Shown: positions 19,139-31,683 of the stretch, in pieces | Numbering within the stretch: the first letter of the stretch is position 1 | Layout: every line of letters starts with the position of its first letter | Assembly (NCBI RefSeq): GCF_004116385.1 | Contig: NZ_PEIB01000008.1 | Location: 89,575-153,574, forward strand | DNA: 64,000 nt | Direction: 5' to 3' | From: Veronia nyctiphanis | Lineage (GTDB): Bacteria; Pseudomonadota; Gammaproteobacteria; Enterobacterales; Vibrionaceae | Position numbers and translations under genes: made by a program | Notes under the pieces: generated by a model | The model's input: only the letters and a program-made list of their open reading frames with translations | The model's database searches: none | What the model was told of the DNA's origin: nothing

Positions 19139-21071
19139 TTAGGAGGACTTACGTACTCTCAAGTACCATTCGGAGAGCAGTCGCACTTGTTTGCGGGTAT
19201 AGCCTTTCTCCATCATACGAGCGACGAAGTGTCGTGCTTTTTCTGCTCTTCGGTTGATGTTTTCGCATTGAACGAAATAACTGGTAGCAATTCTTCGGTA
19301 TTGGAGAACATTTTTTTCTCAATAACCGTGCGCAGTTTCTCGTAACTGGTCCAAACTGGATTTTTACCTTCATTGTTGGCTCTGGCGCGAAGTACAAAGT
19401 TAACAATTTCGTTCCTGAAGTCTTTTGGATTACTGATACCAGCAGGCTTCTCGATTTTTTCCAGTTCGCTATTGAGCGCCGACCTGTCGAACAGTTGCCC
19501 AGTATCTGGATCGCGGTATTCTTGGTCTTGAATCCAGAAGTCAGCATAGGTGACATAGCGGTCAAATATGTTCTGACCATATTCTGAGTACGACTCAAGA
19601 TATGCTGTCTGGATTTCTTTGCCGATAAATTCAACATACTTCGGTATCAAGTACCCCTTCAGGTGCTCGAGATATTTCTCTGCAATCTCTTGCGGGAACT
19701 GTTCACGTTCAATCTGTTGCTCGAGTACATAAAACAAGTGAACAGGGTTTGCTGCGACTTCCGAGTGATCAAAGTTGAAGACGCGGGATAGAATCTTGAA
19801 GGCGAAACGGGTAGACAGGCCATTCATACCCTCGTCAACGCCTGCATAGTCGCGATATTCTTGGTATGACTTCGCTTTAGGATCGGTATCCTTAAGTGTC
19901 TCACCGTCATAAACACGCATCTTTGAGAAAATACTCGAGTTCTCAGGGTCTTTCAATCTTGATAGGACACTGAAGCGAGCGAGAATATCCATCGTACTCG
20001 GTGAGCAGGGTGCGGCTGATAGCTCACTGTTTTGCAACAGTTTATCGTAGATTTTAATTTCTTCCGAGACGCGCAAACAGTAAGGTACTTTGACGATATA
20101 CACACGGTCCAAAAAGGCTTCATTATTTTTGTTATTACGGAATGTTTGCCATTCAGACTCATTTGAGTGAGCGAGAATCATTCCATCAAATGGCAAGGCT
20201 GACAGCCCTTCAGTACCGTTGTAGTTACCTTCCTGAGTCGCCGTCAACAGAGGGTGGAGGACCTTAATTGGGGCTTTGAACATCTCAACGAATTCCATCA
20301 AGCCCTGATTTGCTTTACACAGTGCACCGGAGTAGCTGTAGGCATCTGGATCGTCCTGTGCAAAGTGTTCAAGCTGACGTATGTCTACTTTACCCACTAA
20401 CGATGAGATGTCTTGATTGTTTTCATCGCCCGGCTCTGTCTTGGCGACAGCAATTTGGTCAAGAACAGATGGACGGACTTTGACAACTTTGAACTTGGTG
20501 ATATCGCCGCCAAATTCATGAAGCGTTTAGCTGCCCAAGGTGACATGATAGTGCGAAGATAACGTTGTGGAATGCCAAAATCACTCTCAAGCACATCGCC
20601 ATCTTCGGTTACGTCAAACAAACAGAACGGATGATCGTTTACAGGGCTGCGTTCACCGTTGGCGGTTAAGACATAGACGGGTACTTTCTGCATTAAACTC
20701 TTAAGTTTTTCAGCCAGTGATGATTTACCACCCCCGACTGGACCCAGTAAATACAGGATCTGTTTGCGTTCTTCGAGACCCTGAGCAGCGTGCTTGAGAT
20801 AAGACACAATCTGCTCAATGGCATCTTCCATGCCATAGAAATCTTCAAAGGTTTTGTAGCGCGAGATGACTCGGTTAGAAAAGAGTCGGCTCAAACGCGG
20901 ATCCATTGCGGTATCAATCATTTCCGGTTCGCCAATCGCCATTAATAGGCGTTCAGCTGCATTGGCATAGGCGCTGCGGTCTTCGCGGCACAGATCCAGA
21001 AACTCTTGAAGGCTCAATTCTTCGTCTTTAGCTTCTTCATAGCGTTGACGATAGTGGTCGAAAATACTCAT
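19139..21071 (-). CDS. prkA: PrkA/YeaG serine protein kinase, two frameshifts
   Basis: Repaired length 644 residues, equal to E. coli YeaG. ATG 21071 begins [18 protein letters not shown]. An AAA-type N-terminal domain carries the P-loop GPVGGGKSS near residue 110; the C-terminal PrkA kinase-related domain follows. One base is missing near 20525; with it the frame reads [17 protein letters not shown] and joins [16 protein letters not shown] second base is missing near 19231 (GAC repeated once too few), after which the natural end is [17 protein letters not shown] through RVRKSS, stop at 19139. Both repaired stretches match the family, so sequence error is likely. First gene of the prkA-yeaH-spoVR operon; a 490-base upstream region should hold its promoter. 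Confidence 0.92.
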
Positions 21072-21563
21072 GGTCCTGCCCCCCAAAACGCTTTACTGAT
21101 AAAAAAGGATATTGCCGTGTTTACATTTAAATCCTTTGCTCTTTTAAGATTAGACCGAACTGCTTGTTTTGTAGTTGTGAATTGGTTGTTTTTTATAACG
21201 ATTTTTTACAAATGTGAGCGCGGATAGTTTGTACACATTTCGCTCTATTAACTTACTATCCCCCCCTAAAAATTTATCTTCAAGAACAAAATTTGAACGA
21301 TGGGTAAAGTGTGAATGCCGATAAACTTTTGTAAATTAAAATATTAGTGCTTGGGGAAAGCTGCTACATTGGTCTGGATGTATTTTGAACGATTTGGGAC
21401 ATTGAGTCAGGAATTAACGGTTTGGGACGCTTCGAGATATGGCAGTTTTAATATGCACCCGCAGGCATTTGACTGTCCTGATTTCGTTATTTTGAGTGCC
21501 AATAAATCTCTCTAAGAATGACGAATGGAGTAATGTAGGAGAGCGTCGCCACCCTCCGAGAAA
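21072..21563. other. Intergenic region upstream of prkA
   Basis: 492 bases between the start of prkA and the end of yeaD, AT-rich with a C7 run at about 21260-21266. It should contain the prkA promoter on the minus strand. I found no sigma-54 consensus, no strong terminator for yeaD, and no conserved reading frame. Confidence 0.5.
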
Positions 21564-22439
21564 TTAACGTAGTGAAATTTCAGTAGTAATTGCGTGACTC
21601 TGGTCCGGCTGTAAGGTGAGACTTGAGTTGTAATCTGCTGACTCAACGCACACCATGGTACGAAACCCGTCATCAGACATATCTGCCATACTTGAAGACA
21701 ATGTCTTCCATGGGTTCCAAACAACCACACAATTATTGCCTGTGTTGTCGACAGTAATTCTGCGAGAAGCACTAGCGTCATTAATGATCACTCTATTTTC
21801 TGGACGCAAAAAGACCTGATCAGTTTCTTCATCAAATGACAGGGTGCCTGATGACGGCTTAACTTCATTTCCATTTGTGCCGTCAATAAACTCGTTACCC
21901 ACGCCTGATACTGAAGTGGAGGAGATGTCTGAAACAGAGAGATAGGTGTGTAATGCACCTCCCATATCCCATGCTTTACTGTCTGTGTTTGTGCCTTCAA
22001 GCGATACTTTCATGGCGTCGCTGATTTCAATTTTTAACGTTGTCTGGAATTCAAACGGCCATATTTTCAACGTTTCTTCACTGCTTTTTAGAGATAACGA
22101 GAGTGAAACGTACTGTGGAGACTCAGTAAACTCGGCGATACTCCAATGGCTGGTTCGGGCAAAACCATGACCTGGAGCTCTGAATTTTCCGAACCAAGGC
22201 CAACAGACTGGAATACCGCCTCGCAGTGCTTTTTTTCCACTAAAATCGGCGCGGCTGCTCATCCAAATCAAATCTTTTTCTCTTGCTGGACGGTAGCTTA
22301 GAACGTGGCCACCGAACAGAGAGACGATTGCTGATGCTTTGGGATGATGTATGTGCACTGCCTCAATGTTACCAAGTGCGCACAGGGTCAGGTATTCGGA
22401 AAAGGATTTTTTGTTGGTCAGTTTTTGATAGATATCCAT
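21564..22439 (-). CDS. yeaD: D-hexose-6-phosphate mutarotase (YeaD)
   Basis: 291 residues from the ATG at 22439 (the frame is open further upstream but overlaps gapA and its terminator). Aldose-1-epimerase beta fold with the catalytic-type elements HHPKASAIVSLFGGHVLSY, RGGIPVCWPWFG (residues about 75-87), HGFARTSHW and the late VVWNPW. The enzyme interconverts alpha and beta anomers of glucose-6-phosphate. It follows gapA by 110 bases with a terminator in between, the same neighbourhood as gapA-yeaD in enterobacteria, so it may be partly read through from gapA. Confidence 0.92.
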   Translation of the reverse strand: MDIYQKLTNKKSFSEYLTLCALGNIEAVHIHHPKASAIVSLFGGHVLSYRPAREKDLIWMSSRADFSGKKALRGGIPVCWPWFGKFRAPGHGFARTSHWSIAEFTESPQYVSLSLSLKSSEETLKIWPFEFQTTLKIEISDAMKVSLEGTNTDSKAWDMGGALHTYLSVSDISSTSVSGVGNEFIDGTNGNEVKPSSGTLSFDEETDQVFLRPENRVIINDASASRRITVDNTGNNCVVVWNPWKTLSSSMADMSDDGFRTMVCVESADYNSSLTLQPDQSHAITTEISLR

Positions 22440-22480
22440 AGTGCCTCTGCAGTCGTGTGGATTGCCTATAACAGAAACTA

Positions 22481-22506
22481 AAAAGGCGACCTGATGGTCG
22501 CCTTTT
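22481..22506 (-). terminator. Terminator of gapA
   Basis: AAAAGGCGACC and GGTCGCCTTTT form a perfect stem around TGAT; the T run on the minus strand lies just after gapA. Confidence 0.88.
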
Positions 22507-22548
22507 GTCTGCTCAACACGCTGAATAATCAGCAGGTCTGGCGGATGA

Positions 22549-23967
<1,419 letters not shown>

Positions 23968-24360
23968 ATGCTCACTAAGCCTTCAAGCGATGAATGGAAA
24001 GAAAAGCTGACGGAAGAACAATACAAAGTGTGCCGACTTGGCGGGACAGAAGCGCCGTTTAGCGGAACCTTGTTGCATAATGACGAAGCTGGTGTATACC
24101 AATGTGTCTGTTGTCACACTGCATTATTTACGTCTGACACTAAATTCAATTCGGGCTGTGGATGGCCAAGTTTCGACGCCTCCATTGATGGTGCGATCAA
24201 ATACCTAAAAGACAGCAGCCACGGAATGATAAGGACTGAAATACGTTGTGCAAATTGCGACAGCCACCTTGGGCATGTTTTTGATGATGGGCCGACGGAA
24301 ACAGGCACACGTTACTGTGTAAACTCTATCTCTTTGGGCTTTGAAGGTGATAACAATTAA
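23968..24360 (+). CDS. msrB: Peptide-methionine (R)-S-oxide reductase MsrB
   Basis: 130 residues; ATG 23968 chosen over an earlier one at 23926 because AAGGAGG lies four bases upstream of it. Zinc-binding cysteines CVCC and CANC, substrate motif GCGWPSFD, and catalytic Cys in RYCVNS are all present. MsrB reduces the R-epimer of methionine sulfoxide in oxidised proteins using thioredoxin. It is divergent from gapA, an arrangement shared with E. coli (gapA/msrB). Confidence 0.95.
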   Translation: MLTKPSSDEWKEKLTEEQYKVCRLGGTEAPFSGTLLHNDEAGVYQCVCCHTALFTSDTKFNSGCGWPSFDASIDGAIKYLKDSSHGMIRTEIRCANCDSHLGHVFDDGPTETGTRYCVNSISLGFEGDNN

Positions 24361-24378
24361 CAATTGATTCAGTTTCCG

Positions 24379-25242
24379 TCACTCCTCTTCAGTAAAGTGT
24401 TCCACCATGCTGAATGTGAATGAGCCACTGTTTATCGACTTGGACACTTCGTTAGCGAGCTCGTCGAGAGTATCGCGAGTCTCTGGTTCCATAGGATACA
24501 TGAATTCCAGTTTTTTCGGGCCTGCAACGGGTAGATCAAGATAGTTCCCAACCATGGCCCAGAAATACGCGTTCTCAATTTTTCCCAGAGCATGGTAGTT
24601 GGTGGCCAGTGATTTAATCGCCTCTGGCACTGATTTGTCTCTTTCTTCACCTGGCTCTCCGTCGTAGAAAGTCAAGGCTTTGACCAAGATATACGCCGCG
24701 TGCGCTTTATCTTTGTCGACATAATAACTGGCGAGACCAAGTTGTAGTTCGGTCGAGTCAAGGTATGGGGTGTCTTCAAGGCGTAAGTATTGCTCTAACG
24801 CTTTCTGATCACCCTGACTCCAGCGGTACAAAATAATTTCAGGAAGCGGTGATTCCTGTAACTCCTTTTCGAGTCTTCCTTCCGAGTCTTTGGCGTGAAA
24901 TAAAGCAACAGACCGTTTCGAGAGTTTTTCTTTCAGCGTCGTCGTTTGAATTTGCGCTGAAACTGTCATGCATCTAATGTAGATTTTGGTCAATTTCAGC
25001 TCAGCAAATTTGACCATGTCTTTGGGGTTTTCTTTTGACTCCAGACGCTGCCAGATGAGGGCCATCCTCTCGTCTTTGCATTGATTGTCATTCATGTTCA
25101 GCTTTTCACAAAGCTCTGTGTTCGCATTACAGAGCTGTGTTGTACTGCGGTGGTTATCTGTGCACGCTGCGACAGCAAATAGGAGTAACAAGACCACACA
25201 TTTGTAGTTGGATCTATAGATGCCTTTATCATGTTCTCTCAT
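24379..25242 (-). CDS. DUF2989 lipoprotein
   Basis: 287 residues. The N-terminal basic stretch and hydrophobic core end in LFAVAAC (Cys about 27), a lipobox for signal peptidase II. The remainder is alpha-helical and tetratricopeptide-like (for example YRWSQGDQKALEQYLRL, LGLASYYVDKDKAHAAYIL, SLATNYHALGKIENAYFWA), matching the DUF2989 family found in Vibrionaceae and Shewanella. Function is unknown; an envelope scaffold role is only inference. Its stop codon lies 18 bases from that of msrB, convergent. Confidence 0.75.
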   Translation of the reverse strand: MREHDKGIYRSNYKCVVLLLLFAVAACTDNHRSTTQLCNANTELCEKLNMNDNQCKDERMALIWQRLESKENPKDMVKFAELKLTKIYIRCMTVSAQIQTTTLKEKLSKRSVALFHAKDSEGRLEKELQESPLPEIILYRWSQGDQKALEQYLRLEDTPYLDSTELQLGLASYYVDKDKAHAAYILVKALTFYDGEPGEERDKSVPEAIKSLATNYHALGKIENAYFWAMVGNYLDLPVAGPKKLEFMYPMEPETRDTLDELANEVSKSINSGSFTFSMVEHFTEEE

Positions 25243-25460
25243 CAGGCCTAATCTCGCGTTATTTATTGTTTTATTACATAAACTTTAGCGTAAAGTTACC
25301 CGATATTTATTTTTTTGACCTGTAAGCAGCAAGGGTAAAAAACTCAAAACGTTGTTTTTGGCCAAGCGAAATTTAAGGAGGCATCGAAATACGTCCAGAC
25401 TTGACAGGTAATATAAAGTGATTACTGTTGTGTCAGGCATAAAATGTTGGATTATTTTAC

Positions 25461-25745
25461 ATGGATACAGAACAACTTCTTTCCTCTATGACGCCAGAAG
25501 TTCTCGAGAGGCTCAATTACGTTGTTGAAACGGGGAAGTGGCCTGATGGCTCAGTGGCTTCACCTGAGCAACGCGACAACGCAATGCAGGCGATTATGCT
25601 TTATCAATCTCGGCACAATACCTCGCCTCAGCACATGACTGTTGGAGCAGGTGGCGATATCACCTTCAAGTCAAAGCAAGAACTGAAGCGAGACTTTTCG
25701 GGGGAGGGCGAGACGATCGCTAAAGTGAAGCTTTCTGACAAGTAG
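25461..25745 (+). CDS. yeaC: YeaC family protein (DUF1315)
   Basis: 94 residues. The opening LLSSMTPEVLERLNYVVETGKWPDG and the QRDNAMQAIMLYQ segment are typical of YeaC/DUF1315. Function is unknown. In E. coli yeaC lies next to pncA and ansA-sppA, and here it faces ansA, so the neighbourhood is conserved. A strong terminator follows. Confidence 0.85.
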   Translation: MDTEQLLSSMTPEVLERLNYVVETGKWPDGSVASPEQRDNAMQAIMLYQSRHNTSPQHMTVGAGGDITFKSKQELKRDFSGEGETIAKVKLSDK

Positions 25746-25754
25746 CACCGACCA

Positions 25755-25800
25755 CTAGATACAAAAAAACCAGCATCAGCTGGTTTTTTTTGTATCTAGG
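25755..25800. terminator. Bidirectional terminator between yeaC and ansA
   Basis: A very long near-perfect inverted repeat: ACCAGC/GCTGGT core around ATCA, A/T runs of seven and eight, and outer arms CTAGATAC/GTATCTAG. It lies between convergent genes. Confidence 0.9.
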
Positions 25801-25806
25801 CTGACC

Positions 25807-26817
25807 TTACAAACTCAGTTCACCTCGAAGGTCTGCTTGCAAAAGACTTCGGACTTTTTCAATGGACTCACCTTTACTTAATAAGTAATGAAGCTTGGCT
25901 AGCGCCGCTTCAGGTGTCATATCGAATCCGCTTAATACACTCGCTCCTGCCAGCGCACACCCTGTCGCATAACCATCCATATTAACTCGGCCTGCAAGAC
26001 ACTGCGTAAGATTGAGAACAATTACACCTCTCTCTGCGGCTTCTTTCAACAAAGCATGAAGCTCTGGATTTTGTGGGGCGTTCCCAACACCAAATGTCAA
26101 TAATATCATTGCATTGACGGGCTGTTTCAGTGCGTTTCTGACGACGTCAGGCGATATGCCGGGATACATCATAATGACGGCCACAGGCTGTTCTGTGATT
26201 GTATGAACTTTGAAATCACCCTCTGCCTTTTTGTCGATTTCGCCGCTTTTGACTTGGATATTGATCCCTGCTTCGAGCAAAGGGGCAAAGTTTGGTGATG
26301 TAAATGCGTTAAAGCCATCGGCATGCGATTTTGTACTGCGGTTACCTCGTAAAAGCTGATTATTGAAAAACAGCGAAACTTCATTTATCGGATAATTGGC
26401 TGCAATATGAAGCGCATTCAGAAGGTTTGCTTGTCCGTCTGAACGCAGTTGAGCAAGCGGGATTTGTGAACCAGTGACAATGACTGGCTTACTGAGGTTT
26501 TCCAGCATGAAGGAGAGCGCTGAGGCGGTATATGCCATGGTGTCAGTGCCATGGAGTATCACAAAGCCGTCATAGTCGTCATAATTTTCACCAATATCAT
26601 CGGCGATGCGCTGCCAATCTGCTGGCGTCATATCAGAAGAGTCAATCAATGGATGGTATTCGTGAATGGTAAACTCGGGCATTTCCGGTCGATGGAATTC
26701 CGGCATGTTTTCAAGTTGTTGTTGCATGAAACCGGAAACTGGGATGTACCCCTGCTCGGACTTTTGCATCCCAATCGTACCGCCAGTGTACGCAATGTAT
26801 ATGTGTTTTCTAGCCAT
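25807..26817 (-). CDS. ansA: L-asparaginase I (cytoplasmic)
   Basis: 336 residues without signal peptide. Catalytic Thr motifs YTGGTIG (residues 10-16) and ILHGTDTMAYTA (about 87-98) with the Lys-containing RSTKSHADGF segment define a type I asparaginase. It hydrolyses asparagine to aspartate and ammonia in the cytosol. It lies downstream of sppA on the same strand, as in E. coli, but a terminator separates them. Confidence 0.95.
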   Translation of the reverse strand: MARKHIYIAYTGGTIGMQKSEQGYIPVSGFMQQQLENMPEFHRPEMPEFTIHEYHPLIDSSDMTPADWQRIADDIGENYDDYDGFVILHGTDTMAYTASALSFMLENLSKPVIVTGSQIPLAQLRSDGQANLLNALHIAANYPINEVSLFFNNQLLRGNRSTKSHADGFNAFTSPNFAPLLEAGINIQVKSGEIDKKAEGDFKVHTITEQPVAVIMMYPGISPDVVRNALKQPVNAMILLTFGVGNAPQNPELHALLKEAAERGVIVLNLTQCLAGRVNMDGYATGCALAGASVLSGFDMTPEAALAKLHYLLSKGESIEKVRSLLQADLRGELSL

Positions 26818-26870
26818 CTTCAGAGTATAGGTTGCCGTTTTGATGCGGCATTATACGCACGAGCGAGGCG

Positions 26871-26900
26871 AAAAAAACCCCGACCATGGCCGGGGTTTCG
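26871..26900 (-). terminator. Terminator of sppA
   Basis: AAACCCCG pairs with CGGGGTTT across a seven-base CATGG-containing loop; read on the minus strand it ends in seven T. Confidence 0.85.
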
Positions 26901-26903
26901 TCA

Positions 26904-28764
26904 TTATTGGTAATAGTTGCAGTTCAAGCAGAATGCATAACGCCCGGTAGGGTCGTTAAACTGATCTAACGTTTTCAGTTCAGCCAGCACTTTACCTGAA
27001 AACTCTTGCGCGACTGACGGTAACTGCGCTTTAACCTGTGCGCCGATCATGACAGAAGCCTGATTAAGCATGTCGTAGAAGAATTGCTCAGCAGGCGTTA
27101 ACTCTTCGCGCATCCAGTTCAGCGAGTAGTTATCGATACCCGCGAGCTCTGCAGCTGCAGTAATGGCATCGTCAAAGTCACCAAGCTGATCAACTAAGCC
27201 AATGTTCATTGCGTCTGCACCCGTCCAGATTCGGCCTTGCGCAACAGTGTCTACCTCAGCCAATGGAAGCTTTCTGTAGTTCGATACCAGGCCAATAAAG
27301 CGTTGATAACCATGTTCAATGCCAAGCTGCATGATGTTAGCAACATCTTCAGGCAGTGCTCGGGTAACGCCTATACCTGCAAATGGTGTTGTGCCTACAC
27401 CATCGCTTTTGACGCCATATTCATCCAACACTTTCTCAAAGGTCGTTAACAAAGCAAAGATGCCGATTGAACCGGTGATCGTAGTTGGCTGGGCGATGAT
27501 TTTGTCTGCGCTGACGGAAATCCAGTAGCCGCCTGAAGCCGCAACACTCGACATTGAAACGACGACAGGTTTGCCTGCAGCACGCAGTGCATCGACTTCA
27601 TCCCGGATAACTTCTGACGCAAACGCGCTACCGCCCGGACTGTTAACCCGTAAAATAACTGCTTTTACTGATTTGTTAAGGCGCGCATTGTGAAGTTGAG
27701 CAGCAGTCGAATCGCCACCGACTGCACCATTTTGCGCATAGCCGTCAACGATAGAACCACTGGCGACCACTACAGCAATCTCATTTGATGAGAAGTTCAA
27801 CTGAGTTGATATCGGGTTGTAATCGTAAATACTGACGTAGTTGAAGCTGTCTTTACCATCACTACCAAAATCTTCCGCCAATGTCGTTCCCATCTCTTGG
27901 CGTGTGGCAAGTTTATCAACGAGCCCCAGGCGTTTACTCAATACGGCGAAATCACCTTTTACTTCTTCGAGTGCAGCCTGAAGGTCTTTTACGGATGGTG
28001 AAAGCACAGATTGGTTAACATTGCGGTTTTGAGCAACGTCAGACACATAAGCGCTCCAAAGTTGTCCTAGCCAGTTTTCACTGTTTTGTCGTGCTTCCGG
28101 TGACATTGATGAACGCGTGTAGGGTTCAACAAATGATTTGTAAGTACCGACTCTGAAAACATGCGTAGAAATGTTTAGCTTCTCAATCAGCTCTTTCCAG
28201 TAAAGCGTGTAAGATCCATATCCTTGCAGTAGCACCGTGCCGTCACGAGACATCATTATCTCGTCAGCAGTGCTGGCTAGGTAGTATTGGCTCTGGCTGT
28301 AGTGACCGCCAATAGCCACCACTTTTTTGCCACTTTGTTTAAATTCTTTGATGGCTTTTGCGACATACCGCAGTTTCGTCAAGCTGGTGTTTGGCATGTT
28401 AGATAGTTTCAACACAATGCCATTGATGTTCTCATCGTCTTTTGCTGCACGAATTTTATCAACTATGTCAAATAGCACCGTTTCCTGAGGTATTGACTGG
28501 CCAAGCAGATCCAGCTTTGCAATGTCGTAGGGGTCGAACTGACTCTTCTGCTCAACCAACGGTCCGTTAATATCGACTAACAAAGCGCGATTGCCTGCAA
28601 ATATCGGCGCTTCAGTCTCCAAATGCATATCGTTCGTTGCTGCAATGTAAATAATTGCAATCAATGCCAAGAACAAAATATTGGTAATTAACAAACGAAA
28701 AAAAGTTAAGTGCTTTTCCAATCCAACGAAAAATATTGGCAATAAATTTAAAGAGTTTCTTCAT
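26904..28764 (-). CDS. sppA: Signal peptide peptidase SppA, 67 kDa type, one frameshift
   Basis: Inner-membrane serine protease that degrades cleaved signal peptides. ATG 28764 begins MKKLFKFIANIFRWIGKALN, the normal family start; the minus strand then has seven T (28698-28704) where six keep the frame, continuing FFRLLITNILFLALIAII as the membrane anchor. This is the only single-base gain I found. Two tandem S49 domains follow: the catalytic Lys in VGTYKSFVEPYTR (N-terminal half) and the nucleophile Ser in SSVAASGGYWIS (C-terminal half). Repaired length 619 residues, matching the 618 of E. coli. Upstream of ansA. Confidence 0.92.
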
Positions 28765-28884
28765 GTCAGGGTCCGGCTTAAGTCTGTTTATATATCCTAT
28801 CGAAGAGTCACTTTTTTACCTAGTAAAGTTTTTTTTGTGAGAAAAATGTAAACGATAGTTTGAAATGAACGTTTGAGGAGGCTA

Positions 28885-28901
28885 TTCTGGTCAGACCAGA
28901 T
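28885..28901. promoter_or_regulatory. FadR operator upstream of fadH
   Basis: TTCTGGTCAGACCAGAT contains the perfect palindrome CTGGTC-A-GACCAG (28887-28899), matching the FadR consensus. It lies directly upstream of the -10 element TATAAT (28904-28909), so bound FadR would block transcription. Confidence 0.9.
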
Positions 28902-28903
28902 AG

Positions 28904-28909
28904 TATAAT
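28904..28909 (+). promoter_or_regulatory. Promoter -10 element of fadH
   Basis: TATAAT, exact consensus, 23 bases before the ATG. The -35 position falls within or just before the FadR operator and is weak. Confidence 0.65.
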
Positions 28910-28916
28910 AACATGA

Positions 28917-30944
<2,028 letters not shown>

Positions 30945-30950
30945 TAATTT

Positions 30951-30979
30951 GTTAACCCCTGAGTTTGTCAGGGGTTAAC
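30951..30979 (+). terminator. Hairpin after fadH
   Basis: GTTAACCCCTGA and TCAGGGGTTAAC pair perfectly (12 bases) around GTTTG seven bases after the stop codon. No strong T run follows. Confidence 0.65.
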
Positions 30980-31034
30980 AGTGATTCTTTGTGTTAGGGT
31001 GATTGTATTCTGTATCGATTGAAGATGGATAATA

Positions 31035-31583
31035 ATGGATGCAATTACCCTGTTGACCCAACGGCGGTCAGTACCTCGCCTTTCGTCACCAGCGCCTTCT
31101 GGTGATGCCCTTAACGTTATTTTGGATGCTGGATTACGTGCGCCCGATCATGGTGCGCTTACTCCTTGGGAATTTATTGTTGCCGAGGGTGATGGCCTAG
31201 ACAAGCTCTCTGCCATTTTAAAGCGCGCAGCTGAATCAGACGGTGCATCTGATGGCATCATCGAAAAAGCGACGAATGGACCCTTTCGAGCACCTATGGT
31301 GATCACCGTAATCGCGCGGACTAAACAGCATGACAAGGTCCCTTTGGTTGAGCAGTACATTTCTGCAGGGTGTGCGGCACAAGCAATGCAAATGGCAGCT
31401 GTTGCTCAGGGCTTTCAAGGATTTTGGCGAACGGGTAACTGGGCGTATCATACTGAGGTGAGAGCCGCCTTAAATGTTGAAGGTGATGATGCGATCGTTG
31501 GTTTTCTATATCTGGGAAGTGCTGAAAATACACAGTCATCTATTCCGAAGCGAAGCCGAGATAAGTTTGTCACCTACCTTTGA
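31035..31583 (+). CDS. NAD(P)H nitroreductase, YdjA family
   Basis: 182 residues. The N-terminal LLTQRRSVPRL and ApdhG segment (RAPDHGALTPWEFIV) and FGxR-like QGFQGFWRTGNWAYH place it in the small YdjA-type flavin nitroreductases (FMN-binding homodimers). Physiological substrate is unknown. In E. coli ydjA lies beside sppA and ansA, so its presence here after fadH keeps part of that neighbourhood. Its own terminator follows. Confidence 0.85.
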   Translation: MDAITLLTQRRSVPRLSSPAPSGDALNVILDAGLRAPDHGALTPWEFIVAEGDGLDKLSAILKRAAESDGASDGIIEKATNGPFRAPMVITVIARTKQHDKVPLVEQYISAGCAAQAMQMAAVAQGFQGFWRTGNWAYHTEVRAALNVEGDDAIVGFLYLGSAENTQSSIPKRSRDKFVTYL

Positions 31584-31593
31584 CGTTGGATAG

Positions 31594-31621
31594 AAATAAC
31601 TGGATAAATATCCAGTTATTT
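31594..31621 (+). terminator. Terminator after nitroreductase gene
   Basis: AAATAACTGGAT and ATCCAGTTATTT form a perfect 12-pair stem around AAAT, followed by a T-rich stretch. Confidence 0.75.
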
Positions 31622-31683
31622 CTTGTCTATATCACGAAGTTTCGCTACATTGTTACAATATTTCCTCCAAACATCTTTCCTCT

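Noticed and set aside
19139..21071. Programmed frameshift in prkA
   Set aside because: No slippery heptamer at the breaks, two breaks in one gene, and many similar single-base losses elsewhere point to sequence error.
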